Program-made: the position numbers and the translations under genes
Notes under the pieces: model-generated
What the model saw: the letters and a program-made list of their open reading frames with translations, nothing else
What the model was told of the DNA's origin: nothing
The model's database searches: none
Part shown: in pieces, positions 25,972-34,448 of the stretch
Position numbering within the stretch: the stretch's first letter is position 1
Layout: the number at the start of each line of letters is the position of its first letter
DNA from: JBKPCD01 sp046727175
GTDB lineage: Bacteria; Acidobacteriota; Vicinamibacteria; Vicinamibacterales; 2-12-FULL-66-21
Reading direction: 5' to 3'
DNA: 64,000 nt
NCBI GenBank assembly: GCA_046727175.1
Contig: JBKPCD010000158.1
Span: 1 to 64,000 of the forward strand

Positions 25972-26080
25972 GTAGAATCCATACGAGAGAGAGGGGGTCT
26001 CGGTTTACACCGGTATGACCGAACGCTGCGCCTGATCCGCCTTGATCGGCGTGAATCAGATCTGCGTGAATCCGTGGAAA

Positions 26081-26641
26081 TCAGCGTCTCGGGAAGCCGG
26101 GCAATTCCGTCACCCGTCGGGCCTGCTCCATGTGCCGCCGCTCGTGCGCGACGATGATTCTGTACGCATCGAGCAGGCTGTACGTCGCCACGCTCGCGAC
26201 AGGCGACGTGATGATGAGGCGCCGGAGATCGATGCGCTCGGTCATCCGCATATGGTCGACAACCGCCCGCTGGTGCGCTTCGAACTTCGCGACGATGTCC
26301 GGCTCAATCGCGCTGCTCGAGGGGTCGAAACGAGGGTTCGCCTTGAGCTTGCGCGGCGCGCCGGGCTTCACGCCGCTGAGAACCAGTGATCCAAACAATC
26401 GCGGCAGCAGCGGCAGGCGCTCCTGCCAGGACGGCTTGTAATCGCCGCGAGCGATTCTCTCGATAATCGGAAAATAGTCGCTGTTTATCGCGATCAGGTG
26501 CGAGAAGCACTGCGCGACGCTCCAGCGATCCGCGCCCGGCTTCCAATTGAGCTGCGTGCCTTTCAAGTGGCCAAACATCTTCCGCGCATCAGTCGCGATC
26601 GCCTGTGCTTCGGCGATCAGCATGGGCAGTTCTTCGTTCAT
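26081..26641 (-). CDS. DinB-superfamily protein
   Basis: The 186-residue four-helix DinB/YfiT-like protein has the conserved WSVAQCFSHLIAINSDYFPII segment (residues about 40-62), and a C-terminal YRIIVAHERRHMEQARRV helix carries the usual HExxH-like metal ligands (HERRH). Members are metal-dependent thiol transferases or proteins of unknown role. The ATG at 26641 (MNEELPMLIAEAQ) is chosen because the fold begins there; the frame runs further upstream without family similarity. A second, unrelated DinB paralogue lies at 52146-52706. Confidence 0.8.
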   Translation of the reverse strand: MNEELPMLIAEAQAIATDARKMFGHLKGTQLNWKPGADRWSVAQCFSHLIAINSDYFPIIERIARGDYKPSWQERLPLLPRLFGSLVLSGVKPGAPRKLKANPRFDPSSSAIEPDIVAKFEAHQRAVVDHMRMTERIDLRRLIITSPVASVATYSLLDAYRIIVAHERRHMEQARRVTELPGFPRR

Positions 26642-27066
26642 CTCAGATCTGGCGCTGAAATCGTGCTGGATATGACCGTCACCACATTTTACTGACATCT
26701 CGTCCATCGTGACCGGACGGTGCCACTCGCGACGAGCGATTGCAGATGTGACGGCAATCTGAAAAGATGCCGTGCGTTGCGTGGGTTCCGCGATGCGTAT
26801 TGCGGTGATCGGCAGCTGGCGTGATTCCGATTGCGTGAAGGAGACGCCTTCCTCGCGAGCATCGGCGAACACCGCGTATGACCGACGGGGTTTCGGTCGC
26901 TCGGTCGCTCGGTCGTTCGGTGGCTCGGTCGCTCGACTCGAGATTGGTCGATACGGGATTCAAGGATTCGATTCGAGGATTCCGAAACAAGGATTCGAAG
27001 GTTCAAGGATTCGTGGATGAGGGATTCACGATCAGGGATTAGGGCTTCAAGGATTAGGAATTCGAG
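26642..27066. other. Intergenic region with low-complexity tracts
   Basis: The 425-bp gap lies between the DinB and YCII genes, which are divergent. Its right half is repetitive: octamers related to CGGTCGCT at about 26894-26933, then many degenerate copies of AAGGATTC/GGGATT from about 26955 to 27064. The left part (26642-26880) shows no recognisable gene. Promoters for both neighbours must lie here but are not obvious. Confidence 0.5.
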
Positions 27067-27444
27067 ATGAGGTATTTGTGTCTGATTCACCTGGACGAGA
27101 ACGAAATGGCGGCGATTCCTCATCCCGAGATGAGCGCTCTCAACGCGGAACATCTCGATCTCAACGACGAGCTCCGAAGGACCGGCAACTTCATCGTCGC
27201 TGAAGCGCTGGAGCCGGCTCGCACGACAGCCCAGGTGCGTATGCGGCACGGGAAACGGACGGTGGTCGACGGCCCCTACACGGAATCGAAGGAAATGATC
27301 GCAGGCTTCTACCTGATCGAGGCGAATGACATGAACGAGGCCATCGATATCGCGTCAAGATTGCCGTCCGCGCGTCTCGGTACCGTCGAAGTACGACCGG
27401 CCCGTCAGCTCGTCGTCGACGGCAGACCGCTCCGGTGGGGGTGA
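27067..27444 (+). CDS. YCII-related (DGPF-domain) protein
   Basis: The 125-residue YCII-family protein opens with MRYLCLIHLDE and carries the hallmark VVDGPYTESKEMIAGFYLIEA (the DGPF motif region). The C-terminal half has the DMNEAIDIASRLPSARLGTVEVRP helix-strand. These small proteins are common next to ECF sigma factors in actinobacteria and acidobacteria, but no sigma gene is adjacent here. The biochemical function is unknown. It has no close operon partner, as Dps downstream is convergent. Confidence 0.85.
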   Translation: MRYLCLIHLDENEMAAIPHPEMSALNAEHLDLNDELRRTGNFIVAEALEPARTTAQVRMRHGKRTVVDGPYTESKEMIAGFYLIEANDMNEAIDIASRLPSARLGTVEVRPARQLVVDGRPLRWG

Positions 27445-27548
27445 TTGCCGTCCGGGCGTCAGCGGGAACACGGGCAGTCGGATCACTCAGGCACCGGCCC
27501 GATTGCCGGCCTTCACGCGCAGGAGGAACGCGTGCGCGCGTTGCGCTC

Positions 27549-28148
27549 CTATTCCGCGTGCACGAGCGGCACGTCCACCACATGCTCCGATACGAACCAC
27601 ACCTGCAGCTCGTTCGTTCGAATGACGTCGCTCACGATCAAATCGTTGGTCCCGTCGTCGCCCGCGTCCGCCGCGCGGCGCGCCATCGTTCGTGCCTCCT
27701 TGAGGACGATCTCGTGCGCGTGGAGCAATCGCGAGATCTGCACCGGGACTCCCTCGCGTCCTTTCGGCGGACGCGGAATGAGCGTCGTCTCGGCGATGTC
27801 GTGCGCCATCGCGACACTGAGTCCACCCAGCAGCTGGATCCGTTCCGCGATCATGTCCACGAGCTCGTTCTGCTGGTCGTAGTGTTTATCGAACAGGAGG
27901 TGGAGCTGATAAAAAGTCGGGCCCGCAACCTGCCAGTGATGCTTTTTGTACAGATCTCGAAGCGTGATCGTGTCGGCCAGCAGCTGGTTCAGATTGGTCA
28001 CGCTCTCGCGGCACACATTTTCCGACAACGCGATTGGCATTCGGACGATGTGGCCGTAGGGCTGGATTTCCCGGGCCTTTTGATGCGCGAGAGGCGTAGC
28101 CCGATTCAAGATCGTGTCGGCGTCAAGTGTTGTCTTCGCCATGTTCAT
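27549..28148 (-). CDS. dps: Dps-like ferritin (DNA-binding protein from starved cells)
   Basis: The 199-residue ferritin-like protein has the Dps core. YKKHHWQVAGPTFYQLHLLFDKHYDQQNELVDMIAERI (written here as the segment around residues 68-105) provides the inter-subunit ferroxidase ligands (His, His, Asp, Glu). It is followed by GGLSVAMAHDIAE, a short helical insert and the C-terminal helix. It should oxidise and store iron and protect DNA under oxidative stress. The gene is monocistronic, convergent with the YCII gene and divergent from the epimerase. It is slightly longer than Escherichia coli Dps owing to an N-terminal extension that may contact DNA. Confidence 0.85.
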   Translation of the reverse strand: MNMAKTTLDADTILNRATPLAHQKAREIQPYGHIVRMPIALSENVCRESVTNLNQLLADTITLRDLYKKHHWQVAGPTFYQLHLLFDKHYDQQNELVDMIAERIQLLGGLSVAMAHDIAETTLIPRPPKGREGVPVQISRLLHAHEIVLKEARTMARRAADAGDDGTNDLIVSDVIRTNELQVWFVSEHVVDVPLVHAE

Positions 28149-28337
28149 GCTCCGTGTCGATGAGGCCTGGCGTAATCCTCCTCCCAGCTTTGGCCATTTG
28201 AATTGTCCCGGTCAACTCATAATGCAGACGGGCCCCGGGGTCGGGTGTCCTGCTCTGCAGTTCGCCGCGTCCGCGCTGATGCAAGAAGCGATATCGCCGG
28301 CTCGCGCTGGCGCCTACAAAGACGTGGGGATAGGATC

Positions 28338-29309
28338 GTGTCCGTTTTCGTCCGATTTGGCCTGGATACCTACAGCCTCGCCGCGCAGAACTGGACGGCC
28401 TGGCAGCACCTCGATTTCGCAGCGAAGTGGAACCTGAACGTCGTCCACTTCAGCGAGCGTCGGTTCCTCGGAAGTCTCGACCGTGGCCATCTCACGAAGG
28501 TGCGCGCGCGCGCCGACGCGCTCGGGATCGATCTCGAGATCGGCATGCGATCGATCTGTCCGACGTCCAGGTCGTTCGACCACGCCGCCGGATCCCCCGA
28601 GGCGCAGATCGGCCACGCCATCGCCGCAGCGCGCATACTGCGATCGCCGATCCTTCGCGCGTTCGTGGGCAGCTCGGACGATCGCGACGGCGGCATCGAA
28701 CGGCACATCGACGAGACGGTGAACGTGTTGAGGCGCGTGAGGACTCGAGTCATGGATGCGGGCGTCAAGCTGGCAATCGAGAACCATGCAGGCGACCTGC
28801 AGGCGCGCGAGCTGAAGACCCTCGTCGAGACGGCGGGCCCGGAGTTCGTCGGCGTATGCCTCGACTCAGGCAACCCCACCTGGGCGCTCGAAGACCCGCA
28901 CCTGACACTCGAGACGCTTGCCCCCTACGTCCTCACGAGCCACATCCGCGACAGCGCGGTGTGGAGAACGCCCGACGGCATCGCGGTACGTTGGACGCGG
29001 ATGGGCGAGGGCAATGTCGGGATCGCTGACTACATCGCGGAATACATTCGGAGATGCCCGGGCAAGGCTGTCTCGCTCGAGGTGATCGTCACGGCGCAGC
29101 CGCGTCTCTTCAACTACGCGGCGGCCGGCCTCTGGTCGCGGTATCGCGATCAGCCCGCGTGGGAGTTCGCGCGGTTCCTTGCGCTCGCCGACAAGGGCAC
29201 GCCGGTCCTGGAACCGCCGACCGATCCTGCTGAGGACCCAGCTACCACGAATCTGGCGAACGTCGAAGCCAGCATCGGCTGGATGCGATCACTTCTCGCG
29301 TCGCTGTGA
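28338..29309 (+). CDS. TIM-barrel sugar phosphate isomerase/epimerase-like protein (cytoplasmic)
   Basis: The 323-residue xylose isomerase-like barrel has FVRFGLDTYSL at the N-terminus, LNVVHFSERR, GIDLEIGM, KLAIENHAGD (Glu and Asn metal or substrate ligands), VGVCLDSGNPTWA, YVLTSHIRDS (His ligand) and VSLEVIV (Glu ligand). It has no signal peptide, unlike the Tat-exported relative at 1104. GTG 28338 is chosen because the family starts here and the frame upstream gives an Arg-rich, unrelated N-terminus. The substrate is unknown; isomerisation or epimerisation of a sugar or inositol derivative is typical. Confidence 0.8.
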   Translation: MSVFVRFGLDTYSLAAQNWTAWQHLDFAAKWNLNVVHFSERRFLGSLDRGHLTKVRARADALGIDLEIGMRSICPTSRSFDHAAGSPEAQIGHAIAAARILRSPILRAFVGSSDDRDGGIERHIDETVNVLRRVRTRVMDAGVKLAIENHAGDLQARELKTLVETAGPEFVGVCLDSGNPTWALEDPHLTLETLAPYVLTSHIRDSAVWRTPDGIAVRWTRMGEGNVGIADYIAEYIRRCPGKAVSLEVIVTAQPRLFNYAAAGLWSRYRDQPAWEFARFLALADKGTPVLEPPTDPAEDPATTNLANVEASIGWMRSLLASL

Positions 29310-29355
29310 CGCTCAATGGGTCCGGGCCGATCCGAGTCGACTATCTCCACGGAAC

Positions 29356-29471
29356 AAGAGATCAAGAGTTCAGGAGATTTGAACTTGTTTCGCGAACAAT
29401 TCTCCTGATCTCCTGTTCTCCTGTTCTCCTGTTCTCCTGTTCTCCTGTTCTCCTGTTCTCCTGTTCTCCTG
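29356..29471. repeat. Inverted-arm octamer element, copy 2, with expanded right arm
   Basis: The left arm is AAGAGATC, AAGAGTTC, AGGAGATT (29356-29379). The centre contains a small stem, TTGTT-TCGCG-AACAA (29385-29399). The right arm is nine octamers, TTCTCCTG eight times with one ATCTCCTG, at 29400-29471. TCAGGAGA/TCTCCTGA (29370-29377/29401-29408) pair perfectly. The architecture matches the copies at 7-72 and 39098-39161, except that here the right arm has expanded into a tandem array. Confidence 0.7.
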
Positions 29472-29512
29472 TTAAAGCACCTCGGCAATCAGCAATCTGC
29501 AATCCGCAATCG

Positions 29513-30856
29513 TCAATTCTGCGTGCCCGCCTTTGTCGTCTGAAACAGCTGCGGCGCGAACTCTGAGAGGTAATTGCGCCAGTTGATCCACGTATGGCCG
29601 CCGGGCGACTCGACGAACACGGGCGCGAAGCCATGTTTCTTGAAAAGGTCCACCGTCGCGCGCGTCGTTTCGATGAGCCGATCCTCGGCGCCGGTGGAGA
29701 ACCACAGGAGCTTGAGCCCCTTCTTCAGCGCCGCATTATCCAGGTTCGCAGCGTTTGCCTGTTCCCATTCGGCCGCGGTGGGAGGCGGGTTCGGAGGGGG
29801 CGTTGCGGCGGGCGCTCCACCGCGTCCGGCCGGCGCGGCGTTGGGAAACGCGCCGAGCAGGCCGGAGCTGTACACGCCGATGTACGCGAACCGGTCCAGA
29901 TGCGGGAACGCGACGTTCAGCGTTTGACCGCCGCCCATCGAGAGCCCCGCAATCGCGGTGTTCGCGCGATCGGTCAGGACGCGATAGTGCTTCTCGATGT
30001 ACGGCATCACGTCGGTGACGAAGTCCTTCACGAACTCCTCCGCCGCGGTCCTGCCGAGCGGGCTGTTCGGCCCGCGCGACGTGTGACCGGCGGGCATCAC
30101 GACGATCATCGGGCGCGCTTTCTTCGCCGCGATGAGGTTGTCGAGGATGAAGCCCGCGCGTCCAACCGACGTCCACGCATCGTCGTTATCACCCGCGCCG
30201 TGCAGGAGGTAGAACACGGGATACCGTTCGCGACCGGCTTCGTATCCGGGGGGCGTGTACACGTGCATGCGGCGGAATCGATCGAGCGCCGTCGACTTGT
30301 AGGTCACCGCAGCAACGGCGCCGTGCGGCACGTCCTTCGTGTCGAACAGATCCGATCCCGGCACGTTCACGAGGCTCCACACGTTGTTGTTCGACTCGCT
30401 GATCGCCGGATTGCGCGGATCGATCGTCGCAACGCCGTCGACGTTGAAGTTGTACCGATAGGCGCCCGGATCGATCGGGCCGATGGTGAGCTCCCAGACG
30501 CCGTTCTCGGCTTTGGTCAGCTGATTGTTCTGCGCGTTCCCAGGAATATCGCTGGCCGTCAGGCGGACTGCCTGTGCCTGCGGCGCGAAGATGCGGAAGC
30601 TGATGTGCTGATCCGTCGAGACCTCGGGGGAGACGAACTGCGGCCCCTGTGTGCCGCCGCGGCCGGTGGGCGGCGTCGCCTGCGGCGCGCGAGTTGGATC
30701 CTGCGCAAATGCGGAGGTACCGGCGACGACGAGCAGCGCGCACGCGGCAACGACCTGCAGAGTACGCACGGCTGGGGTCACGGCGCGCGTTCCGCACGCG
30801 CTCGAGTGGAATGAGCGGGACTGGATGATGTGGTGATGCATGGACTTCTCCTGCAC
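29513..30856 (-). CDS. Secreted esterase with N-terminal CBM48-like domain (XynZ/feruloyl-esterase type)
   Basis: The 447-residue protein has a signal peptide at about residues 30-52 (cleavage near AFAQ). An E-set/CBM48-like domain (about 82-170) carries the SFRIFAPQAQAVRLTASD and VWELTIGPIDPGAYRYNFNVDG motifs. The esterase D-like alpha/beta hydrolase follows, with the nucleophile Ser306 in AIAGLSMGGG and a catalytic His in PGGHTWINWR near 423; an acidic residue near 394 (STGAEDRL) could complete the triad. A Pro/Ala/Gly-rich loop (about 335-360) interrupts the fold. It probably de-esterifies plant polysaccharide side chains outside the cytoplasm. Earlier in-frame ATGs make the exact start uncertain. 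Confidence 0.85.
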   Translation of the reverse strand: MQEKSMHHHIIQSRSFHSSACGTRAVTPAVRTLQVVAACALLVVAGTSAFAQDPTRAPQATPPTGRGGTQGPQFVSPEVSTDQHISFRIFAPQAQAVRLTASDIPGNAQNNQLTKAENGVWELTIGPIDPGAYRYNFNVDGVATIDPRNPAISESNNNVWSLVNVPGSDLFDTKDVPHGAVAAVTYKSTALDRFRRMHVYTPPGYEAGRERYPVFYLLHGAGDNDDAWTSVGRAGFILDNLIAAKKARPMIVVMPAGHTSRGPNSPLGRTAAEEFVKDFVTDVMPYIEKHYRVLTDRANTAIAGLSMGGGQTLNVAFPHLDRFAYIGVYSSGLLGAFPNAAPAGRGGAPAATPPPNPPPTAAEWEQANAANLDNAALKKGLKLLWFSTGAEDRLIETTRATVDLFKKHGFAPVFVESPGGHTWINWRNYLSEFAPQLFQTTKAGTQN

Positions 30857-31029
30857 GGATCGAAGCGGGCGGTTGGTGGCGAGTCATGCTACAGCTTCTG
30901 CGGCCGCCGGACAAGGAGGAATTGCGTCCTCGATACACAATGAGCGGCCAAACAGAACCAGGAAAAAAGGGAAAAGTCCGTTATGATCCGGTCCTCGTAG
31001 CGTCCAGCGACCAGGATGGAGGGAGAATC

Positions 31030-32622
31030 GTGCGACGAGAACGCCTGCAAACCTTGATAATGGCGCTTGCGATCAGCGTGGGATCGAGCGGCGCCGCCGC
31101 CGCGCAAGTGAAGACGGCCGGCGGCCTGGTCCGCGGGACGACGAGCAGCGACGATCGCTACCGTGTTTTCAAGGCCATTCCGTACGCGGCTCCTCCGATC
31201 GGCGACATCCGCTGGCAGCCGCCGCGTCCCGCGGCGCCCTGGCAGGGTACGCGCGAGGCGACCGAATTCGGACCTCGCTGCCTCCAGGGGCGGATCTTCC
31301 CGGACATCGTCTTCACCGATCTGAGCGAAGACTGCCTGACGTTGAACATCTGGACGCCCGCGCGCGCCGCGAGCGATCGGCTCCCGGTGATGGTCTGGAT
31401 TCACGGCGGTGGGTTCCAGGCGGGAGCAGGCGCCGAGCCTCGCCACGATGGCGAGGCCTTCGCGCGCAAGGGCGTCGTGCTCGTGACGTTCAACTACAGG
31501 CTCGGGGTCTTCGGCTTCCTCACGCACCCGGATCTCACGCGCGAGTCCAGTCATCACGCGTCGGGCAACTACGGCATGCTCGATCAGGTTGCCGCGCTGC
31601 GGTGGGTTCAGGAGAACATCGCGGCGTTCGGCGGCGATCCGCAGAACGTCACTATCTTCGGTGAGTCGGCGGGATCGTTCGCGGTGAGTGCACTGATGGC
31701 GTCGCCGCTCGCGCAAGGACTGTTTCAGAAGGCGATCGGCGAGAGTGGAGCATTCTTCACGGCCGGCAGCGGCACGCTGGCGCTGCGATCCCTCTCCGCG
31801 ACCGAGCAGGCGGGCGCGAAATTCGCGGCGACCCTGGGCGCTGAATCGATCGCCGCCCTGCGTGCGAAATCAGGTGACGAAGTTCTCCAGGCGGCGCTGA
31901 AGGTTCAGCCGTGGTTCTCACCCAATCTCGACGGATACTTCCTCCCCGAAGACGTCTACACCGTGTTTGCCGCCGGCAAACAGAGCCGCGTGCCGCTCCT
32001 CGCGGGCTGGAATGCCGATGAGGCGCGAGGCGGCGTTGTGTTGGGTCGCCAGAAGCCGACCGCCGAGAGCTTCGCGCAGGACACGCGCAAGCGCTTCGGC
32101 GATCAGGCGGACGCGGTGTTGAAGGCGTATCTGGCTGCAACCGACGCTGAAGCGCTCGAGTCCGCGGCGTCGCTCGCGAGTGATCTGTTCATCGGCTACT
32201 GCACGTGGAAATGGATCGAGATGCACGCGAGAAACGCCAACGCGCCCGTGTACCGGTATTCGTTCGATCGCAAAATCCCGGTCGAGCCCGGCGCGAAGGT
32301 CAATGGAATGCCGGCGACGTCAGCCGACGTCGGGGCACGGCACGCGGGTGAGATCGAGTACGTGTTCGGCGCGCTCTCGCTCTCGCTGCCGAAGGTCCCA
32401 TGGGAAGCGGCCGACCGCACGCTGTCGGAGGCAATCACGAGCTACTGGGCGAACTTCGCTCGCATCGGCGACCCCAACGGCCCTGGTCTGCCCAAGTGGC
32501 CTCGATACGATCGCGACTCGCGCGTGCTGCACCTCGATCTCACGATCCACGACGAGGCTGATTCGCTGCGTCCACGGTACGAGGCGCTCGACGCCTTCAT
32601 GCAGAAACAGCGCTCGCAGTAA
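31030..32622 (+). CDS. Secreted type B carboxylesterase
   Basis: The 530-residue carboxylesterase has a signal peptide (LQTLIMALAISVGSSGAAAAQ, residues 6-26), the typical FKAIPYAAPPIGDIRW entry, SEDCLTLNIWTP, the oxyanion HGGGF (125-129) and the catalytic Ser213 in IFGESAGSFAV. A later Asp/Glu and the His near the C-terminus complete the triad. GTG 31030 is chosen because GGAGGGAGA lies at a good distance before it; the frame continues upstream to 30886 without similarity. It should hydrolyse ester substrates in the periplasm. It is divergent from the CBM48 esterase, with which it may share a promoter region. Confidence 0.9.
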   Translation: MRRERLQTLIMALAISVGSSGAAAAQVKTAGGLVRGTTSSDDRYRVFKAIPYAAPPIGDIRWQPPRPAAPWQGTREATEFGPRCLQGRIFPDIVFTDLSEDCLTLNIWTPARAASDRLPVMVWIHGGGFQAGAGAEPRHDGEAFARKGVVLVTFNYRLGVFGFLTHPDLTRESSHHASGNYGMLDQVAALRWVQENIAAFGGDPQNVTIFGESAGSFAVSALMASPLAQGLFQKAIGESGAFFTAGSGTLALRSLSATEQAGAKFAATLGAESIAALRAKSGDEVLQAALKVQPWFSPNLDGYFLPEDVYTVFAAGKQSRVPLLAGWNADEARGGVVLGRQKPTAESFAQDTRKRFGDQADAVLKAYLAATDAEALESAASLASDLFIGYCTWKWIEMHARNANAPVYRYSFDRKIPVEPGAKVNGMPATSADVGARHAGEIEYVFGALSLSLPKVPWEAADRTLSEAITSYWANFARIGDPNGPGLPKWPRYDRDSRVLHLDLTIHDEADSLRPRYEALDAFMQKQRSQ

Positions 32623-32687
32623 CGCCGGCGGCTCTGGGCTCTGGGCTTGGGCTCGGGTGCGCTCACGAATCGCCTGGTGCACCGACC

Positions 32688-33437
32688 ATGATCTCGAAAA
32701 AAGAGGCGGAAAGCTTCTTCCCTCGTGGCCTCGCGCGCCATCTTCCGCATCTATCCGTGGACTGCGTCGTGTTCGGCTTTCACGACGGCGAGCTGAAGCT
32801 GCTGCTCCTGAAGTGGCGGAACTCGAAGACCTGGGCGCTGCCGGGCGGCTACGTTCGATCGCGAGAGTCACTCGACGCGGCCGCGCGACGCGTGTTGCAG
32901 AGCCGCACCGGCTTGCGTCGGGTTTATCTGCAGCAGTTCCACGCCTTTGGCGGCTTGAATCGAAAGGAAGCCACGCTGCGCCGGCTCTTTGCGAAGCTGA
33001 ATCTCGCGACACCAGCCGACGCATGGCCGTTCGGCCGCGTCGTCTCGATCGGATACTACGCGCTCGTCGATTTCTCCGAGGTCAAGCCAGAGGTCGATTA
33101 CCTTTCTGACACGTGCACGTGGCACCTCGTGGACCACCGGCCGCGGCTCGCATTCGACCATGACGCGATCGTCGCGAAGGCGCTCGAGGCGCTTCGCTCG
33201 AGCCTGGATTCTGCCACGATTGGCGCCACGCTGTTGCCCGAGCGATTCACCATGCCGGAGCTGCAGCGCGTTCACGAGGCGATTCTCGGCCGCCAGCTGG
33301 ATCGGCGGAACTTCCAGAAGAAGATGATCGAGCGCAGCCTTGTCGAACGGCTGCCCGACCGCAGACCGGGTGGTGCGCATCGGGCGCCGTTCCTATACCG
33401 CTTTCGGCATGGCGAGGCGCACACTCGCCGCACGTGA
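32688..33437 (+). CDS. NrtR-like transcriptional regulator with a degenerate Nudix domain
   Basis: The 249-residue protein has a Nudix fold (residues about 22-150) followed by a winged-helix domain (about 165-240: TMPELQRVHEAILGRQLDRRNFQKKMIE). In the Nudix box region the pattern starts normally (GGYVRSRESLDAAARRVL), but the catalytic REUXEE core is replaced by RVLQSR. Hydrolase activity is therefore unlikely and ligand sensing is expected, as in NrtR regulators, which bind ADP-ribose and control NAD-related genes. The next gene downstream on the same strand is absent, as an alpha/beta hydrolase gene converges. The target genes are unknown. Confidence 0.82.
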   Translation: MISKKEAESFFPRGLARHLPHLSVDCVVFGFHDGELKLLLLKWRNSKTWALPGGYVRSRESLDAAARRVLQSRTGLRRVYLQQFHAFGGLNRKEATLRRLFAKLNLATPADAWPFGRVVSIGYYALVDFSEVKPEVDYLSDTCTWHLVDHRPRLAFDHDAIVAKALEALRSSLDSATIGATLLPERFTMPELQRVHEAILGRQLDRRNFQKKMIERSLVERLPDRRPGGAHRAPFLYRFRHGEAHTRRT

Positions 33438-33484
33438 TCGCCTGGTCGACGGCCGAGCCCCAGCCCCGCGTCTGTTGCGTCCAA

Positions 33485-34345
33485 TCAGGCGCCGGCGGCC
33501 TGCGCCTTCCGTCGCTCGTCGCCAGCTCCGCTGATGAACGCGAGCAGGTCGGCGTTGATCAGATCCTTGTGCGTCGAGCACATCCCGTGCGGCAGACCGG
33601 GATACACCTTCAGCGCCGAGCCTTTGACCAGCTTCGCCGAAAGCATCGCCGACGCGCCGATCGGCACGATCTGGTCGTCGTCGCCGTGTATGATCACCGT
33701 TGGAACGTCGATCTTCTTCAAATCCTCAGTGAAGTCGGTCTCTGAAAACGCTTTGATGCAATCGATCACGGCCTTGAAGCCGGCCTGCATGCCCTGCAGC
33801 CAGAACGAGTCTCTCAGCCCCTGCGAAACCTTGGCGCCAGGGCGATTCGCGCCGTAGAACGACGCGGTCAGATCCTTGAAGAACTGTGACCGGTCGGCGA
33901 GCACTGCCGCGCGGATTCCATCGAACGTCTCGATCGGCAAACCGCCGGGGTTCGCTGCGGTCTTCAGCATGAGCGGCGGCACCGCCCCGATGAGGATGGC
34001 TTTGGCGACACGTTTCGTTCCGTGCCGGCCGATGTACCGGGCAACCTCTCCTCCACCAGTGGAATGACCCACATGAACGGCATCCCGCAGATCGAGCGCG
34101 TCGACGAGCGCCGCAAGATCGTCGGCGTAGGTGTCCATGTCGTTCCCGTTCCACGGCTGACTCGACCGCCCGTGACCGCGCCGATCGTGAGCGATGCAGC
34201 GATAACCCCGCGACGCGAGGAATACCATCTGGTCCTCCCACGCGTCCGCGCTCAGCGGCCAGCCGTGACTGAAAACGACCGGCTGTCCCTCGCCCCAGTC
34301 CTTGTAGTAGATCTCCGTGCCGTCGTTCGTCTTGATCGTGCTCAT
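33485..34345 (-). CDS. Alpha/beta hydrolase, non-heme chloroperoxidase-like
   Basis: The 286-residue alpha/beta hydrolase resembles the cofactor-free haloperoxidase/perhydrolase and esterase group. It has NDGTEIYYKDWGEGQPVVFSHGWPL, RRGHGRSS, the nucleophile Ser95 in HVGHSTGGGE, the acidic HGDDDQIVP region and the catalytic His in GLPHGMCSTH. ATG 34345 is chosen because AAGGAG lies upstream and MSTIKTNDGT is the family start. Enzymes of this type act as esterases or perhydrolases; halogenation is a side activity. It is monocistronic and converges with the NrtR-like gene. Confidence 0.88.
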   Translation of the reverse strand: MSTIKTNDGTEIYYKDWGEGQPVVFSHGWPLSADAWEDQMVFLASRGYRCIAHDRRGHGRSSQPWNGNDMDTYADDLAALVDALDLRDAVHVGHSTGGGEVARYIGRHGTKRVAKAILIGAVPPLMLKTAANPGGLPIETFDGIRAAVLADRSQFFKDLTASFYGANRPGAKVSQGLRDSFWLQGMQAGFKAVIDCIKAFSETDFTEDLKKIDVPTVIIHGDDDQIVPIGASAMLSAKLVKGSALKVYPGLPHGMCSTHKDLINADLLAFISGAGDERRKAQAAGA

Positions 34346-34448
34346 CGCACACTCCTTCGCTGCAGGATCCTGAAGAACGCATCCTGAACCTCGCGGGCCC
34401 AGCGGCCCGCAACGTTCCATGCTACTTCCTTCGAGCCGTGGGAACGGT

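Noticed and set aside
29400..29471. Possible CRISPR array or coding repeat (reads as RRTGEQEN on the minus strand)
   Set aside because: The units are contiguous octamers without spacers, and the reading frame has no plausible start or domain.
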